NCBI GenBank assembly: GCA_050950785.1
Contig: JBMNIG010000007.1
Span: 62,001-126,000 of the forward strand
Direction: 5' to 3'
Source: JAAYOS01 sp050950785
GTDB lineage: Bacteria > Bacillota > Clostridia > Oscillospirales > JAAYOS01
DNA length: 64,000 bases
Positions 1-9,194 of the stretch are shown in pieces; the first letter of the stretch is position 1; each line of letters opens with the position of its first letter. Position numbers and translations under genes: made by a program. The notes under the pieces are model-generated. The model was given only the letters and a program-made list of their open reading frames with translations. It did not search any database and was not told the origin of the DNA.

Positions 1-2
1 TA

Positions 3-194
3 CAATCCGGAAGGTCATTTGTTGAGCTTCCCTTGGGTGAGGGCGACGTATCATTCCCAAGATACCTAAAAGCGCTAAAGGATATTGGTTACAAGGGATT
101 TTTGACTGTTGAGCGAGAGGTTGGAGAATATCCTGCAGAGGATATTGAGAAGGCTGTCTTGTATCTGCGAGATCTGATAAGACAGGGGGACTAA
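3..194 (+). CDS. C-terminal end of sugar phosphate isomerase/epimerase-like protein (partial)
   Basis: The reading frame is open from the window edge to TAA at 192-194. It gives about 63 residues with the pattern LKDIGYKGFLTVERE followed by an amphipathic helix ending LRDLIRQGD. That glutamate-bearing last strand (FLTVERE) and closing helix are typical of xylose-isomerase-like TIM-barrel sugar isomerases/epimerases. The start, substrate and operon lie outside the window, so the family call rests on a short tail. A strong hairpin follows at 276-318. Confidence 0.6.
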   Translation, partial: QSGRSFVELPLGEGDVSFPRYLKALKDIGYKGFLTVEREVGEYPAEDIEKAVLYLRDLIRQGD

Positions 195-275
195 GACAAG
201 TAGATAGTTTTTGATAATTTCAGGTTCTTCTGTTTTAACTGCGAAGATCTGTATGGTTTCAAGAATAGTGCAGTA

Positions 276-318
276 AAGCTCAGCATCCGTCTGTAAAAAT
301 ATCTGGGATGCTGAGCTT
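276..318. terminator. Hairpin terminator between convergent genes
   Basis: A 13-bp perfect inverted repeat (276-288 with 306-318, core GCTCAGCATCC) encloses a 17-nt loop and is followed by an A/T-rich run (TTATTATAAT). It lies downstream of the isomerase tail and, on the other strand, of ruvX, so it could serve both. Confidence 0.65.
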
Positions 319-405
319 ATTATAATACATATTTAAGACTATCGTATTGAGATGTTATGAGGGTACTATGGGATGCTATGGGCACTATATTAATGTATAT
401 AAATA

Positions 406-828
406 CTATTCCGTTTTGTTCTTCAGCTCTGCAAGGTAATTTTCTAATATTAGCGAGGCGGCGACCGCATCAACGGTTTCCTTGCGCTTTTTACCACGCT
501 TTCCAACGTCGGACAGTATTCTATGGGCGCCTACCGTGGTCAAGCGCTCATCACGCAAAACTACGGGAACATCGGTTATTTCCCTAAGGGCATCGGCAAA
601 CAACGCACTTTTTTCAGCCCGGGGGCCGATTGTTCCATTCATATTTTTTGGGTATCCGACTACAATCACTTCGGGCTGCTTGTCTGCAATCGCGTCACAA
701 ATATGCTTCAGTGTCCGTTCAAGGCTGTAGCTCATAATTACATATGAATTGCCCACTAAAGTACCTGTAGGATCAGATAAGGCAACGCCCGTGCGTGTAT
801 CGCCATAATCAATTGCCATGACGCGCAT
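406..828 (-). CDS. ruvX: Putative pre-16S rRNA nuclease / Holliday junction resolvase-like RuvX (YqgF)
   Basis: 140 residues, the usual length for YqgF/RuvX. The RNase-H-like fold is marked by AIDYGDTRTGVALSD near the N-terminus, the VVGYPKNMNG strand-turn in the middle, the DERLTT motif, and DAVAASLILENYL with its conserved aspartate at the C-terminus. Family members are needed for maturation of the 5' end of 16S rRNA; Holliday-junction cleavage was the original proposal. The ATG is preceded by GAGGTGG. Its common partners (alaS, yrzL-type genes) are not beside it here. Confidence 0.93.
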   Translation of the reverse strand: MRVMAIDYGDTRTGVALSDPTGTLVGNSYVIMSYSLERTLKHICDAIADKQPEVIVVGYPKNMNGTIGPRAEKSALFADALREITDVPVVLRDERLTTVGAHRILSDVGKRGKKRKETVDAVAASLILENYLAELKNKTE

Positions 829-868
829 GCTGCCACCTCGTTTCGATACAGATTTGCTTTAGTATATC

Positions 869-1030
869 ATGTTCCACTCAACCTTACAATGTGCCATTAA
901 TGGCATAAACAAAATTTATAAAGATAGTAATGTCTTGTGGGCGGATAAAGCAATACAAGAAGCTGCTAAAATAGAAAATGTCACAAATCTAAAAACCGCT
1001 AAAATAGCTGCGAAGAATGCTGTGAAATAG
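869..1030 (+). CDS. Possible small ORF of unknown function
   Basis: An ATG-to-TAG frame of 53 codons lies in the gap after ruvX. The product is lysine- and alanine-rich and predicted helical (contains ADKAIQEAAKIENV and KTAKIAAKNAVK). There is no convincing ribosome site at the ATG. It could equally be the 3' remnant of a longer gene. I recognise no family. Confidence 0.2.
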   Translation: MFHSTLQCAINGINKIYKDSNVLWADKAIQEAAKIENVTNLKTAKIAAKNAVK

Positions 1031-1277
1031 AACTTATAAAAACACACAAATGAAGCAAGTGCGGTGTCTATATACAGCTATCAAGAGGAGGTTTTTGCAT
1101 CCTATCAGCTAGCGGGTATGAAGTGGCACTCCCATAGGATGATGTCAATTGGGTCAAAGCCCTAATGCTATACATCTTTTAGGGAGTGCCCATGCATTGT
1201 AAATAAAACGTAAAGTTTTGCCAAGTACCAGGAAAAACCGCATTGCATATTGTGTTTTTCTTGTATATGTTTCAAAT
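1031..1277. other. Non-coding stretch with one inverted repeat
   Basis: No gene is visible. A 9-bp inverted repeat (GGCACTCCC at 1125-1133, GGGAGTGCC at 1182-1190) encloses about 48 nt. It could be a weak terminator or the scar of a small element; nothing else stands out. Confidence 0.3.
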
Positions 1278-2558
1278 TTAAAGTATTTTGTTGACGTTAT
1301 ACAGCGAGTCAAGCACTAGCCACTGCTGATTGAAAAACGAGTTAATTGTCCAGTAACTCACACCACCTAAACCAAAGCGGTCTATAAGTCTCAAGCGTGC
1401 ATCAATACTTCTTGCATCGTCAAACCACACTTCATGCTGCCGGCCGCTGCTGTCGTAGTAATTGAAAAACGGTGCCTGGGAGGTGGTATTGTACTGAATG
1501 TTAGCGCCCACTCTTGCGGCTAAATTTACAGCACCAATATTTGTAACCGTCCTTGCTGCCGTTCCAGGAGTATATGGTAGAGTCCAATCGTACCCATAGT
1601 TCGGCATGCCCATTAATATCTTTTCCGGAGGAATGGCAGTTACCGCATAGTTTAGCACCCGTGTAACCTCATTTATAGGCGCCACTGCTAAAGGCGGCCC
1701 ATATGTATACCCCCATTCGTATGTCATTATTATCACATGATCCACCAATTCGCCGTGAGCAGCGTAGTCGTGAGCTTCGTACAGGAGTCCCGGTTGTGTG
1801 GCACTGATTTTTGGTGCAACAGCAGTCGTTATTATATATCCTAGTGGGCGCAGAGTGTTGGCAACACGCGCCAGAAAAGCGTTGTATAATTCACGGTCTG
1901 ATGGATAGATGTACTCAAAGTCTATATCAAGTCCGGAATAGTTTTTGCTGCTCAGTATGCTGAGTATGTTTTGTATAAGTGTGTCCTGCACGTCTTGAGA
2001 ACTAAGTATTGTGCTGGCAAGATCGCTATCAAAGCCTCCACCCTCAAGAAGGTTAGTGACCACCATCATAGGTGCAACATTATATTGCCTTGCTGTGTCT
2101 ATCAAACGCTGGTCATCGATTATGACAAGTGAACCGTCCGCTCTGACTTGATAGCTAAATATGCTGAGAAACGTCAAATACGGCAGTGTACTTCTTAGCG
2201 TAATGTCACTGATGTTGGGGAAGGCATATCCATTGACATCAATCGTTCTTTTGTTCGGATTTGCTGTGGGGATATTGATATTCTGACCTGCATATATGAG
2301 CGAAGGGTTTGTTATCTGCGGATTTGCTGCCGCAATTTGATCTACAGTGACGCCAAATCTGCGGGCTATGGAGTAAATAGAATCTCCCAAAGCAACTGTG
2401 TATTGGAAGCTTTCAACTGGTATCACCAATGCTTGACCTATAACTAATCTTTGCGGATCTTCAATTTGGTTCTGATTTATTACTTCTTGGGGAGAGACGC
2501 CGTACCTACTTGCAATTGAATAAACACTGTCCCCCTGCCGTACAACATATATGACCAA
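1278..2558 (-). CDS. LysM-GH18 spore cortex-lytic type glycosidase (SleL/YaaH family)
   Basis: 426 residues. Two LysM peptidoglycan-binding repeats come first (about 2-47 and 51-97, both with GDS.YSIA.R.GV), then a GH18 barrel from about 105 to the end. The catalytic signature DIDFE is at 211-215, with E215 the likely proton donor. The LysM-LysM-GH18 order is that of SleL/YaaH, N-acetylglucosaminidases that act on cortex peptidoglycan during germination. There is no signal peptide, as is usual for spore-coat members of this family. The start is a TTG (2558-2556) about 10 nt after GGAGG. Function is assigned from architecture; a vegetative wall role is possible. Confidence 0.85.
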   Translation of the reverse strand: MVIYVVRQGDSVYSIASRYGVSPQEVINQNQIEDPQRLVIGQALVIPVESFQYTVALGDSIYSIARRFGVTVDQIAAANPQITNPSLIYAGQNINIPTANPNKRTIDVNGYAFPNISDITLRSTLPYLTFLSIFSYQVRADGSLVIIDDQRLIDTARQYNVAPMMVVTNLLEGGGFDSDLASTILSSQDVQDTLIQNILSILSSKNYSGLDIDFEYIYPSDRELYNAFLARVANTLRPLGYIITTAVAPKISATQPGLLYEAHDYAAHGELVDHVIIMTYEWGYTYGPPLAVAPINEVTRVLNYAVTAIPPEKILMGMPNYGYDWTLPYTPGTAARTVTNIGAVNLAARVGANIQYNTTSQAPFFNYYDSSGRQHEVWFDDARSIDARLRLIDRFGLGGVSYWTINSFFNQQWLVLDSLYNVNKIL

Positions 2559-2842
2559 ATGATATCATCCTCCATTTATAATTCGAAGTATGCTATAATT
2601 AGTATATGTGACGTATTTGTGAGTTGTTAAGTTATAAAAGCATTGATGCTTATGTAAAAAGGACGTTCACTTTAGTTGTCCCGTTTGAGAAGATTGATAT
2701 CATCCTCCTATAAAAATACGATCGTCGGGAGTGTAACAAATTTAGTGTAATTGATTTATCTCCATAATAGTTGGGAATACTTTTAATGCTTTTACTCAAG
2801 TGCAGGACAGGGCAATGCTGAGGAGCAACCCGAGAGGCGTTT

Positions 2843-2960
2843 GAGGTTTAGCGAGGCGGCGGTGTTCATGCTTGAGCATCGTCCCATACATAACGATCTT
2901 AAATTATTGCCGCCTTGGAAAACCATTCGATAAACCTCGGGGGTTTGGGGGCTGGCCCCC
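2843..2960 (+). other. Candidate structured non-coding element ending in a GC hairpin
   Basis: Nested inverted repeats are visible: GAGGTTTA (2843-2850) with TAAACCTC (2931-2938), AGGCGGC (2854-2860) with GCCGCCT (2909-2915), and an inner hairpin ATGCTTGAGCAT (2868-2879). A perfect GGGGGC-TG-GCCCCC hairpin follows at 2947-2960. It is far more GC-rich than its surroundings. The rest of the gap (2559-2842) shows no gene. It could be an RNA, the end of a mobile element, or a terminator complex; strand is uncertain. Confidence 0.4.
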
Positions 2961-2964
2961 AATA

Positions 2965-4182
2965 CTATCCGACTTTCTGTGACTGAAACCTGTCTTCAAA
3001 GAAAATCATCAGTTGTCCCATGATAACGCCCCAATTCTTAACGGCATGATTCCATTTCTTTGAAATTTCATTAACGGACAAGTAAACAGATTTTTTTACT
3101 GCATCGTCAGATGGGAAAATGGTTTTGTTTTTTGTATATTTTCGAAGCATTCTGTGGAACCCTTCTACTGTATTGGTGGTATAAATCAATCGTCTTAATT
3201 CTTCCGGATACTTGAAGAATGGAATAATGTCTGCCCAGTTTGTCCGCCAAGATTTAATGAGTTGCGGGTACTTCTTACCCCAAGTTTCTTCAAGCTCTGC
3301 CAGGTAATATTCGGCCTCCTCTTGAGTGATAGCTCCATATACTTTGCGTAAATCGTTCATTATTACTTGAAGATCCTTGCGAGCAACATATTTTGTTGAA
3401 CTTCTTATTTGGTGGATAATGCATAATTGTTGCTCTGTTTTGGGAAATACCGTCTCGATTGCTGCCGAAAAACCACTTAAATTGTCACGACATGCTATTA
3501 TAATGTCCTTTACACCCCGATTTTTAAGTTCGTTACAAACTGACAGCCAGAATGAAGCACTTTCATTTTCTGAAATCCATATACCCAAAATATCTTTGCT
3601 GCCTTCAAGATCAATTCCTAAAACGGTGTAAACGCATTTGTTTATCACCTTGTTATCTTGACGAACCTTGAATACTATTCCATCCAGGAACACTATAGGA
3701 TATATGCTCTCCAGTGTACGTGACTGCCATTCCACAACTGCAGGCATAATTTTATCAGTTATCCGGCTTATGAGACTAGCTGACGCTTCTACTCCGTAGA
3801 TGTCCCTTAGGTGGTCCTCAATATCCCTGTTTGACATACCCTTTGCATACATTGCAATAATCCTTTTTTCAAGATTATCGGTTTTTGTTTGGTGCTTAGA
3901 GATAATTTGAGGGATAAACTCCCCGTTGCGGTCTCGGGGAATGCTTATTTCCGCTTCTCCTAATTCACTTTTAATTGTCTTTTTGTTGTAACCGTTTCGG
4001 CTGTTTCCGCTGCCATCTCCTTGAGGATTATGCTTCTCATAACCTAAATGCTCATCCATTTCTGCCTCAAGCATTTGCTCAATTGTGCCTTTGAACAGAC
4101 TTTTCAGAAGGGTTTGCACCTCCTCAAGACTTGTGCATTCTTGCGCTAGAAGACCTACTAATTCGCGTTTCCTTTCATGCAT
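2965..4182 (-). CDS. IS256-family transposase
   Basis: 405 residues, a normal length for IS256 transposases. Family marks are MLEAEMDEHLGYEKH, the RNGY..K / SELGEAEISIPRDR block, the first DDE aspartate in FLDGIVFKV, the second in the IIIACRDNLSGF segment, and ...TTNTVEGFHRMLRK near the C-terminal catalytic glutamate. The ORF is intact. A likely 5' terminal repeat (reading inwards GAGACTGTATAAACTTTCG on the minus strand) lies near 4215-4235. I find no matching repeat beyond the 3' end, so this copy may be truncated or rearranged there. Confidence 0.92.
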   Translation of the reverse strand: MHERKRELVGLLAQECTSLEEVQTLLKSLFKGTIEQMLEAEMDEHLGYEKHNPQGDGSGNSRNGYNKKTIKSELGEAEISIPRDRNGEFIPQIISKHQTKTDNLEKRIIAMYAKGMSNRDIEDHLRDIYGVEASASLISRITDKIMPAVVEWQSRTLESIYPIVFLDGIVFKVRQDNKVINKCVYTVLGIDLEGSKDILGIWISENESASFWLSVCNELKNRGVKDIIIACRDNLSGFSAAIETVFPKTEQQLCIIHQIRSSTKYVARKDLQVIMNDLRKVYGAITQEEAEYYLAELEETWGKKYPQLIKSWRTNWADIIPFFKYPEELRRLIYTTNTVEGFHRMLRKYTKNKTIFPSDDAVKKSVYLSVNEISKKWNHAVKNWGVIMGQLMIFFEDRFQSQKVG

Positions 4183-4240
4183 CTTTCTTCATCTCCTTTG
4201 TGGAGATTATTTCCAATTACACGAAAGTTTATACAGTCTC
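2965..4240 (-). mobile_element. IS256-type insertion sequence, 3' boundary unresolved
   Basis: The element is defined by its transposase and the presumed 5' terminal repeat near 4215-4235. No complementary repeat was found between 2560 and 2965, so the left limit is set at the stop codon and is provisional. Confidence 0.5.
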
Positions 4241-4472
4241 CGATCGTCTTTTCCAGTATATGCAAAAAAGATATAAGCTACTTGACTAATTGCACAAAAT
4301 AAATAAATATACTATGTGATTGACTAGATGTATTGCATGTGATACAATGTGATTGTTATAAAGTTAGCAAACAAGGAGTTGAGGCCAATGGGACGTTAAA
4401 AGTACTAGTCATTTTTATTCTATATCTTTATTTTTTGATGTGCGATTTCAGTTGTTTGAAAAGATATGCAAT

Positions 4473-4859
4473 ATGAAAAGGTTTCTGTCTAGGGTAATAT
4501 TGATGCTAATGATTTGCTGTTTTGTTGGTTCGTTGCTTTTGTCATCGGCTAATCATAATTTGGTTTATGAAGATGATTCATTAACCAAACTAGAGCTTGA
4601 GCTATTCGAAAAAATGCTGCCTGTAAAACAAGCATATAATGCAATTGAGTCTTTATTTGAAATATCAGTTGATGGTGAATACATTTATCCAGATTCGTTT
4701 GGCGGTTCATATATTGATGATGATTGTACTCTAATTGTTCGAGTTGTAGACAATTCTAAAAGCGGCTTACGTTTAAAAGAAAAGATCAATGAAATTCTTG
4801 CGGAATCATATAATGCATTATTAATTTCTCAGTTTTGCAAAATTAATTTGAATCCCTAG
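4473..4859 (+). CDS. Small secreted or membrane-anchored protein, unknown
   Basis: About 128 residues from ATG 4473, chosen because it begins directly with a signal sequence (MKRFLSRVILMLMICCFVGSL). An upstream in-frame ATG at 4440 would only add residues before the signal. The mature part is acidic and has an IYPDSFGGSYIDDDCTLIV segment. I cannot place the family. It ends 9 bp before the next gene, so the two are probably co-transcribed and belong with the downstream transport cluster. Confidence 0.6.
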   Translation: MKRFLSRVILMLMICCFVGSLLLSSANHNLVYEDDSLTKLELELFEKMLPVKQAYNAIESLFEISVDGEYIYPDSFGGSYIDDDCTLIVRVVDNSKSGLRLKEKINEILAESYNALLISQFCKINLNP

Positions 4860-4868
4860 TGATGTGAA

Positions 4869-5184
4869 ATGAGTAAGAAATTAGTTGTGCTTGTTTTTGC
4901 TGTGGTAGCAGCTTTGTGTATTCTTTACGCAATAGTCGACATATATTTTATGCCGGCTATTGCGTCTTACCAAAATGAAGAATATCTTTATTTTGCCAGA
5001 TATCATCTTGAATCTGATGTAGGAATAATGTGTGTGCGTCAGGATGGTTCTGGGTTAAAATGTGTGTTTGATGGTAAGTGGCAGAGTTTTAAGGTTTTTC
5101 GGGGAAAGTTGTATGTACTGACAGTTGAAGGATTGTACAGAATGGAACCTGAAGGCAGTTCTAAGAAGCTTATTTTGCCCCGCA
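4869..5184 (+). pseudogene. Membrane-anchored protein, 3' end lost to an IS1182-type insertion
   Basis: ATG 4869 starts a protein with an N-terminal membrane helix (LVVLVFAVVAALCILYAIV) and a following segment (GIMCVRQDGSGLKCVFDGKWQSFKVFRGKLYVLT) that resembles one blade of a DUF5050-like beta-propeller. Host-derived sequence ends near 5180-5186, where the 3'-truncated transposase gene begins on the other strand. The frame then runs a few codons into the IS and stops at 5213. The rest of the gene is not found beyond the IS, which points to a deletion as well as an insertion. Strand and spacing suggest it belonged to the operon that resumes at 6595. Confidence 0.6.
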
Positions 5185-6427
5185 CTTCAGTTCCACGAAC
5201 CGTGCCCGGATAGGCTCGAAGATTCTTTTCAGGGTATATGTAGACCATCCGTCCGCTGAGAGAGTCGGTGCATGGGTTTTCACACTGGCAAACCCGATGA
5301 TACTTGCCATTATCAGCTTTTATCCATCGTATCATGGGACATACAAACTTGAAACGTTTAAGACCATTTTTCCGTTTCGAAGAACCTTCGTGTTTCATGG
5401 GGAGGGAGGGGTTGCGGGGACAACAAGGGATGCCGTCTTCATTGATAGTACAATCTGCATTTTCAAGCTTTGAGCGATTGTTCAGTGGTATATATGCTTT
5501 ATCAAAGTGCAGATCCTCAAACAAAGCTTTGTAGATGGCGATAGAATCAAATGCAGAGTCACCAAGGAATGTTTTCGGATCAATAACCGGATGTTTTTTG
5601 AAGAAATCAATCAAAGTCGGTATTAAAAGCCTTGCATCGTGGGCCAGTTTATCTTCATTGGGTGAGTCGGTTTTCTTGGAAAGCACAATCTCGGGGTGGT
5701 CCTTAAAGAACTCATTATTGTATAGCTGGATATTCCTAACGATACCGAGACCGTTTGTGATCATGCCAAATTTGAAGACATAGCAGAAGTGGCCGTTGAT
5801 ATACAGCTGTTTGATATCAGCATTAGCTGAGGCGTGAGAAGGCATAGAGCCGTAGGCTGCTTTGTAAGGGTCGTAGGATTTGTCGAATCCCATTGATTTT
5901 GCATATGTCTTTAACTGATTGATGATGCGATTTGCAAATTTGGGGTTATTTTCAGTAACAAAAGCCTCAATACCGGAGGTATCGAAAATGGTCATGGAGG
6001 CAAGTTCTTTATCAATACTCTGGCATATCGGTTCGGTGGCATCAACTAACTTATCGAAAAACGTTTGTAAGTCCATCAGGAAATCCTGCTTGAAGCGAGT
6101 GATTTTAGAGGCATCCGGAACCTTCCGGAACCCGCAGAAATCCCTTAGAGCCTTTGAATAATGCAGGAAAAAGATAAGCAGTGAATCGGTTGGGATAGAG
6201 AAAATACGCTGTAGGATCAAAGCCCAGAGCATCGCCTGAAGAGGATATTTCCGGGGTCTTCCGGTAGATGCATAGTAATGATTTCTGAAAGAAATCGAAA
6301 TGAACTCATCGAGATTAATGTTCTTTTCCAGAAGCGATAGAAACGCAGGTTTGTCATTTTCAAATTTATCTTGACAATCCGAAAAAATATCTGCCAAAGA
6401 AAGCTGTTTTTGTGTTATCATATACAT
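5183..6427 (-). pseudogene. IS1182-family transposase, C-terminus missing
   Basis: The N-terminal part matches the architecture of the intact 474-residue relatives at 9195 and 10925 (..LSLADIFSD.., GRPRKYPLQAMLWALILQRI, DTSGIEAFVTENNPKF, FLGDSAFDS). Translation should start at one of the ATGs at 6427 or 6421, just after an AAGGAG site. Homology ends after YPGTVRGTE, near 5186. Beyond that the frame reads antisense through the interrupted gene at 4869 to a stop at 5039. The missing third carries the last catalytic region, so the protein should be inactive. Confidence 0.8.
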
Positions 6428-6543
6428 GTAGCTCCTTTCTTGATATATGGTGGATTTGTTTCTAATCAATCCAATTTTACCATATTTCGGTGAGGAGTTA
6501 CACCTTTTTACCATTGAAAAAAGTTAGTATTTATGCGCATTCC

Positions 6544-6594
6544 GGCGTTTCGCAAACGCCTATCATTACATAATAAGGGAGGTTTGAACCACCT
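6544..6594 (+). promoter_or_regulatory. Short hairpin and self-complementary ribosome site before the binding-protein gene
   Basis: A 7-bp stem GGCGTTT-CGC-AAACGCC (6544-6560) is followed by GGGAGGTTTGAACCACCT directly before the ATG at 6595. In the latter, GGTTTGAACC and AGGT...ACCT can pair and would cover the Shine-Dalgarno. Any regulatory effect is inference. Confidence 0.3.
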
Positions 6595-8058
6595 ATGAGA
6601 AGAATAGGTATAATATTCATAGTTCTTATGATGCTTACATTATCTGTACAGCCAGCCTTTGCTGCTGATGACGGCATTAAAATAGCTATGTTGAGTGATC
6701 ATGATAGTTTAGGGTTTCAGTCGCTTGTAAATAGCTATATGCAGGAAACAGGTGTAAAAGTTACTATAGACTTTTATGACAGTGTTGAGGATTTGAATGC
6801 TGTAATGAATACGCAGTTGATGTCAAGTGAGGGTCCGGACTTAATTCAAGGCACGGATATACCATATTGGACATTTGCGGAGCGAGGTGTGTTTGCGGAT
6901 ATTGCACAGCTTATGGAAAACGATCCGGATATTAGTATTAGTGACTTTTTACCCAATATAGTTGAACCTCTGAGAGGTGTAAACGGAGAACTTTATATTA
7001 TGCCAGCTTCTTTCGATTTTCTCTATGTAGCATTAAATGATGACCTTCTGGAAAGAGCAGGGCTTGCTGGTGGAGAATGGACACTTCAGACTATAATGAA
7101 AGACTGTATTGACTTTACTAAAATGTCCAGTGAATTCCCCAGTACGTATGCCATGTCGTGGGGAAATGAATATCTTTCTCAAGCAGTACAGAATGAACTA
7201 ATGTCTGCAATTGACTTTGCAAACAAAACCCCTGAGTTTGATAGGGTTAGTGATCAGATAATTGAATACATACATAATCCGGAAATAATATCAAGCGAGT
7301 ATGGCTTTGCCATGGCTGGTCTTGTAGGAATTTATGACATATCAAACTATCTTTATTTTACATATGACATGAATCTGGCGTCATATTTAGAACCTGCTAC
7401 AATGATTATTTTTGAAAACAACCATTATGAGATTAGGAACTTTCCACGAAATGAAGATAATAAGGGAGAATGTTTATATACCCCCAAGCTTGCATTTTGC
7501 ATAAACGAAAGTGGTAATAAAGATGGTTCTTGGGATTTGATGAAGTATCTGCTCTCGGATGAAGTTCAGACAGGAAAAGGTGAACCTTTATATGTTATTG
7601 GAAATCCTGTAAACATACGTGCATCTAACATGCGTATGGAACTTATCCGTGAGCAGATAGAGGAGCAAGCTGAGGTTAAAAGACAGGGCGGGCATCCAAA
7701 CGGACGCCTTGCAGGCTCTAAACACGGTGCTGATGATTACGTGCCATTAATGAACAGGTATATAGATATTTATACTGAACTCAGGGCTAATCTCACAACA
7801 CCTGTACTTAACGATATAAACCTGAAGGAAAATATTGTTTCTAGCATAACGAGTTCGCCAAAACTAAATGTATCGCAGATGAGGAAAGAAATGACCAGAA
7901 TAGCCAATGTATATTTTGGTGAAGAAGGTGGAGATATAGAATCGGGCTACACGGTGATTTATGTTGTTATAGGCGTTATTATTGGAATAGCAGCGGTAGG
8001 AATATTATTGTCAATTCTTAGAAAACGGAAATCAACTGGGGTTAAACGTGAACAATAA
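6595..8058 (+). CDS. Extracellular solute-binding protein (family 1) with C-terminal membrane anchor
   Basis: 487 residues. The signal peptide ends ...QPAFA-ADD and has no lipobox cysteine. The body looks like a family-1 binding protein (SSEGPDLIQGTDIPYWTFAERGVFADIAQLM, then GELYIMPASFDFLYVALNDDLLERAG). Near the C-terminus there is a single membrane helix (YTVIYVVIGVIIGIAAVGILL) followed by a basic tail (RKRKS..KREQ), so it is probably tethered from the C-terminus, not by a lipid. It overlaps the exporter gene by 11 bp, implying translational coupling. Presumed partners are the MalF/MalG-like permeases at 16936-18635; the ligand is unknown. Confidence 0.8.
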   Translation: MRRIGIIFIVLMMLTLSVQPAFAADDGIKIAMLSDHDSLGFQSLVNSYMQETGVKVTIDFYDSVEDLNAVMNTQLMSSEGPDLIQGTDIPYWTFAERGVFADIAQLMENDPDISISDFLPNIVEPLRGVNGELYIMPASFDFLYVALNDDLLERAGLAGGEWTLQTIMKDCIDFTKMSSEFPSTYAMSWGNEYLSQAVQNELMSAIDFANKTPEFDRVSDQIIEYIHNPEIISSEYGFAMAGLVGIYDISNYLYFTYDMNLASYLEPATMIIFENNHYEIRNFPRNEDNKGECLYTPKLAFCINESGNKDGSWDLMKYLLSDEVQTGKGEPLYVIGNPVNIRASNMRMELIREQIEEQAEVKRQGGHPNGRLAGSKHGADDYVPLMNRYIDIYTELRANLTTPVLNDINLKENIVSSITSSPKLNVSQMRKEMTRIANVYFGEEGGDIESGYTVIYVVIGVIIGIAAVGILLSILRKRKSTGVKREQ

Positions 8059-9034
8059 CAGTGAAAACATTGGTGTTGGAGCATTTTTATCAACGGTTAG
8101 GTATTGTTTAGCGCTGTCTTGGAGAGCTTCGCATTTTTATACGGTTGTGCGTCTTGTGGGGCGTGTAGCTATGCCGGTGTGTGGCATGGCTACATCCTTT
8201 GTGCTGAAGCATATTCTGGATTTACTCTCAGATGCGTGGATAGTGGAAAACAAGGTATCAGCGCTAACCATACTGTTGGGGTTGAGTTTAGGATTAGTTT
8301 TATTTTCTGCTGGTATATCAAAGGTGGTTCAGTATAGCCAAACAATGCATAGTGAAATAATGAGTAAGCATATAGCCATGATGCTTATGGAAAAGGGATT
8401 TAGTGTGGACTTGGAATTCTTTGATAATCCTGCGTACTTTGATAAGTTAACGGCGGCATCCCGAGATTCACTATCTATTGTTAACTTGCTATGGAATGTA
8501 CTTGAATGCGTAAGCTCTTGTATTACATTTATAGGAGCCTTTGCTGTATTGTGTGGAAGTAATGCGCTTTATGGTATTGCTGTGCTTGGAGCATCATTTC
8601 CTTCAGCTGTTGCTGGTGCAAATTATACTAAGGCACTTTATAAAATCAGTTTGGATCAAATTAAGGGCGAGAGGCAGAAGGCCTACATACAGGGTCTTTC
8701 TACCTCTCGCCAATATGCTCAGGATATGCGTCTGTTCAATGCAGGTACACACTTAAAAGAGCGCTATACGCGTTTATGGCAGACGCTGTATGATGTACGC
8801 CAAGGAATGCTAAAGAAGAGAAGTATAATAACTGGTATATTAGAGTGCTTACCTGAAATTGTTATAGCGGGGATAGCGCTAAATATTTCTTTTGGTGTTT
8901 TAGGAGGGGATGCCACAATTGGTGACTATACGCTTTATGCAGGACTATCAAGACAGTTACTTGCCGGTATTACGTTACTAACACGCTCTGCCATACAGAT
9001 TTATGATGATAAGCTGCGCATTTCTAATGTAAAA
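8048..9034 (+). pseudogene. ABC exporter, transmembrane half (5' part of gene split by insertion)
   Basis: GTG 8048 begins a 329-codon segment with the multi-helix membrane domain of a half-size ABC exporter (helix around VLFSAGISKVVQYSQT; EFFDNPAYFDKLTAASRD intracellular loop; SALYG-type core). The frame is broken after N-V-K at 9034 by two tandem IS1182-type copies. The ATPase half resumes at 12495 in the same frame; joined, they give about 608 residues, a normal length for an MsbA/LanT-like half transporter without a C39 domain. The gene must be inactive unless the insertion is lost. Neighbouring genes point to export of a peptide or small protein (inference). Confidence 0.85.
9025..9034 (+). 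repeat. Left target-site duplication of the tandem IS1182-type insertion
   Basis: TAATGTAAAA at 9025-9034 is repeated exactly at 12485-12494, directly outside the two IS copies. Confidence 0.9.
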
Positions 9035-9194
9035 TAGTCGATTGTAAAAGTCCGAAGAAAAAAGCGAGCACAAAGCAAAGCGAAGAAAAAGGAAGCAGAA
9101 AAAGAAAAAAGTCCCTTTGAAGAGTAAAAAAGGGAGCAAAAAACTAAAGCGACACAAAAGCCGTTCTTTGAAAAAGTATTAGATTGTGGAAAAC

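Noticed and set aside
357..587. Open frames on the plus strand over ruvX
   Set aside because: They are antisense shadows of the clear RuvX frame, with no ribosome site or recognisable sequence.
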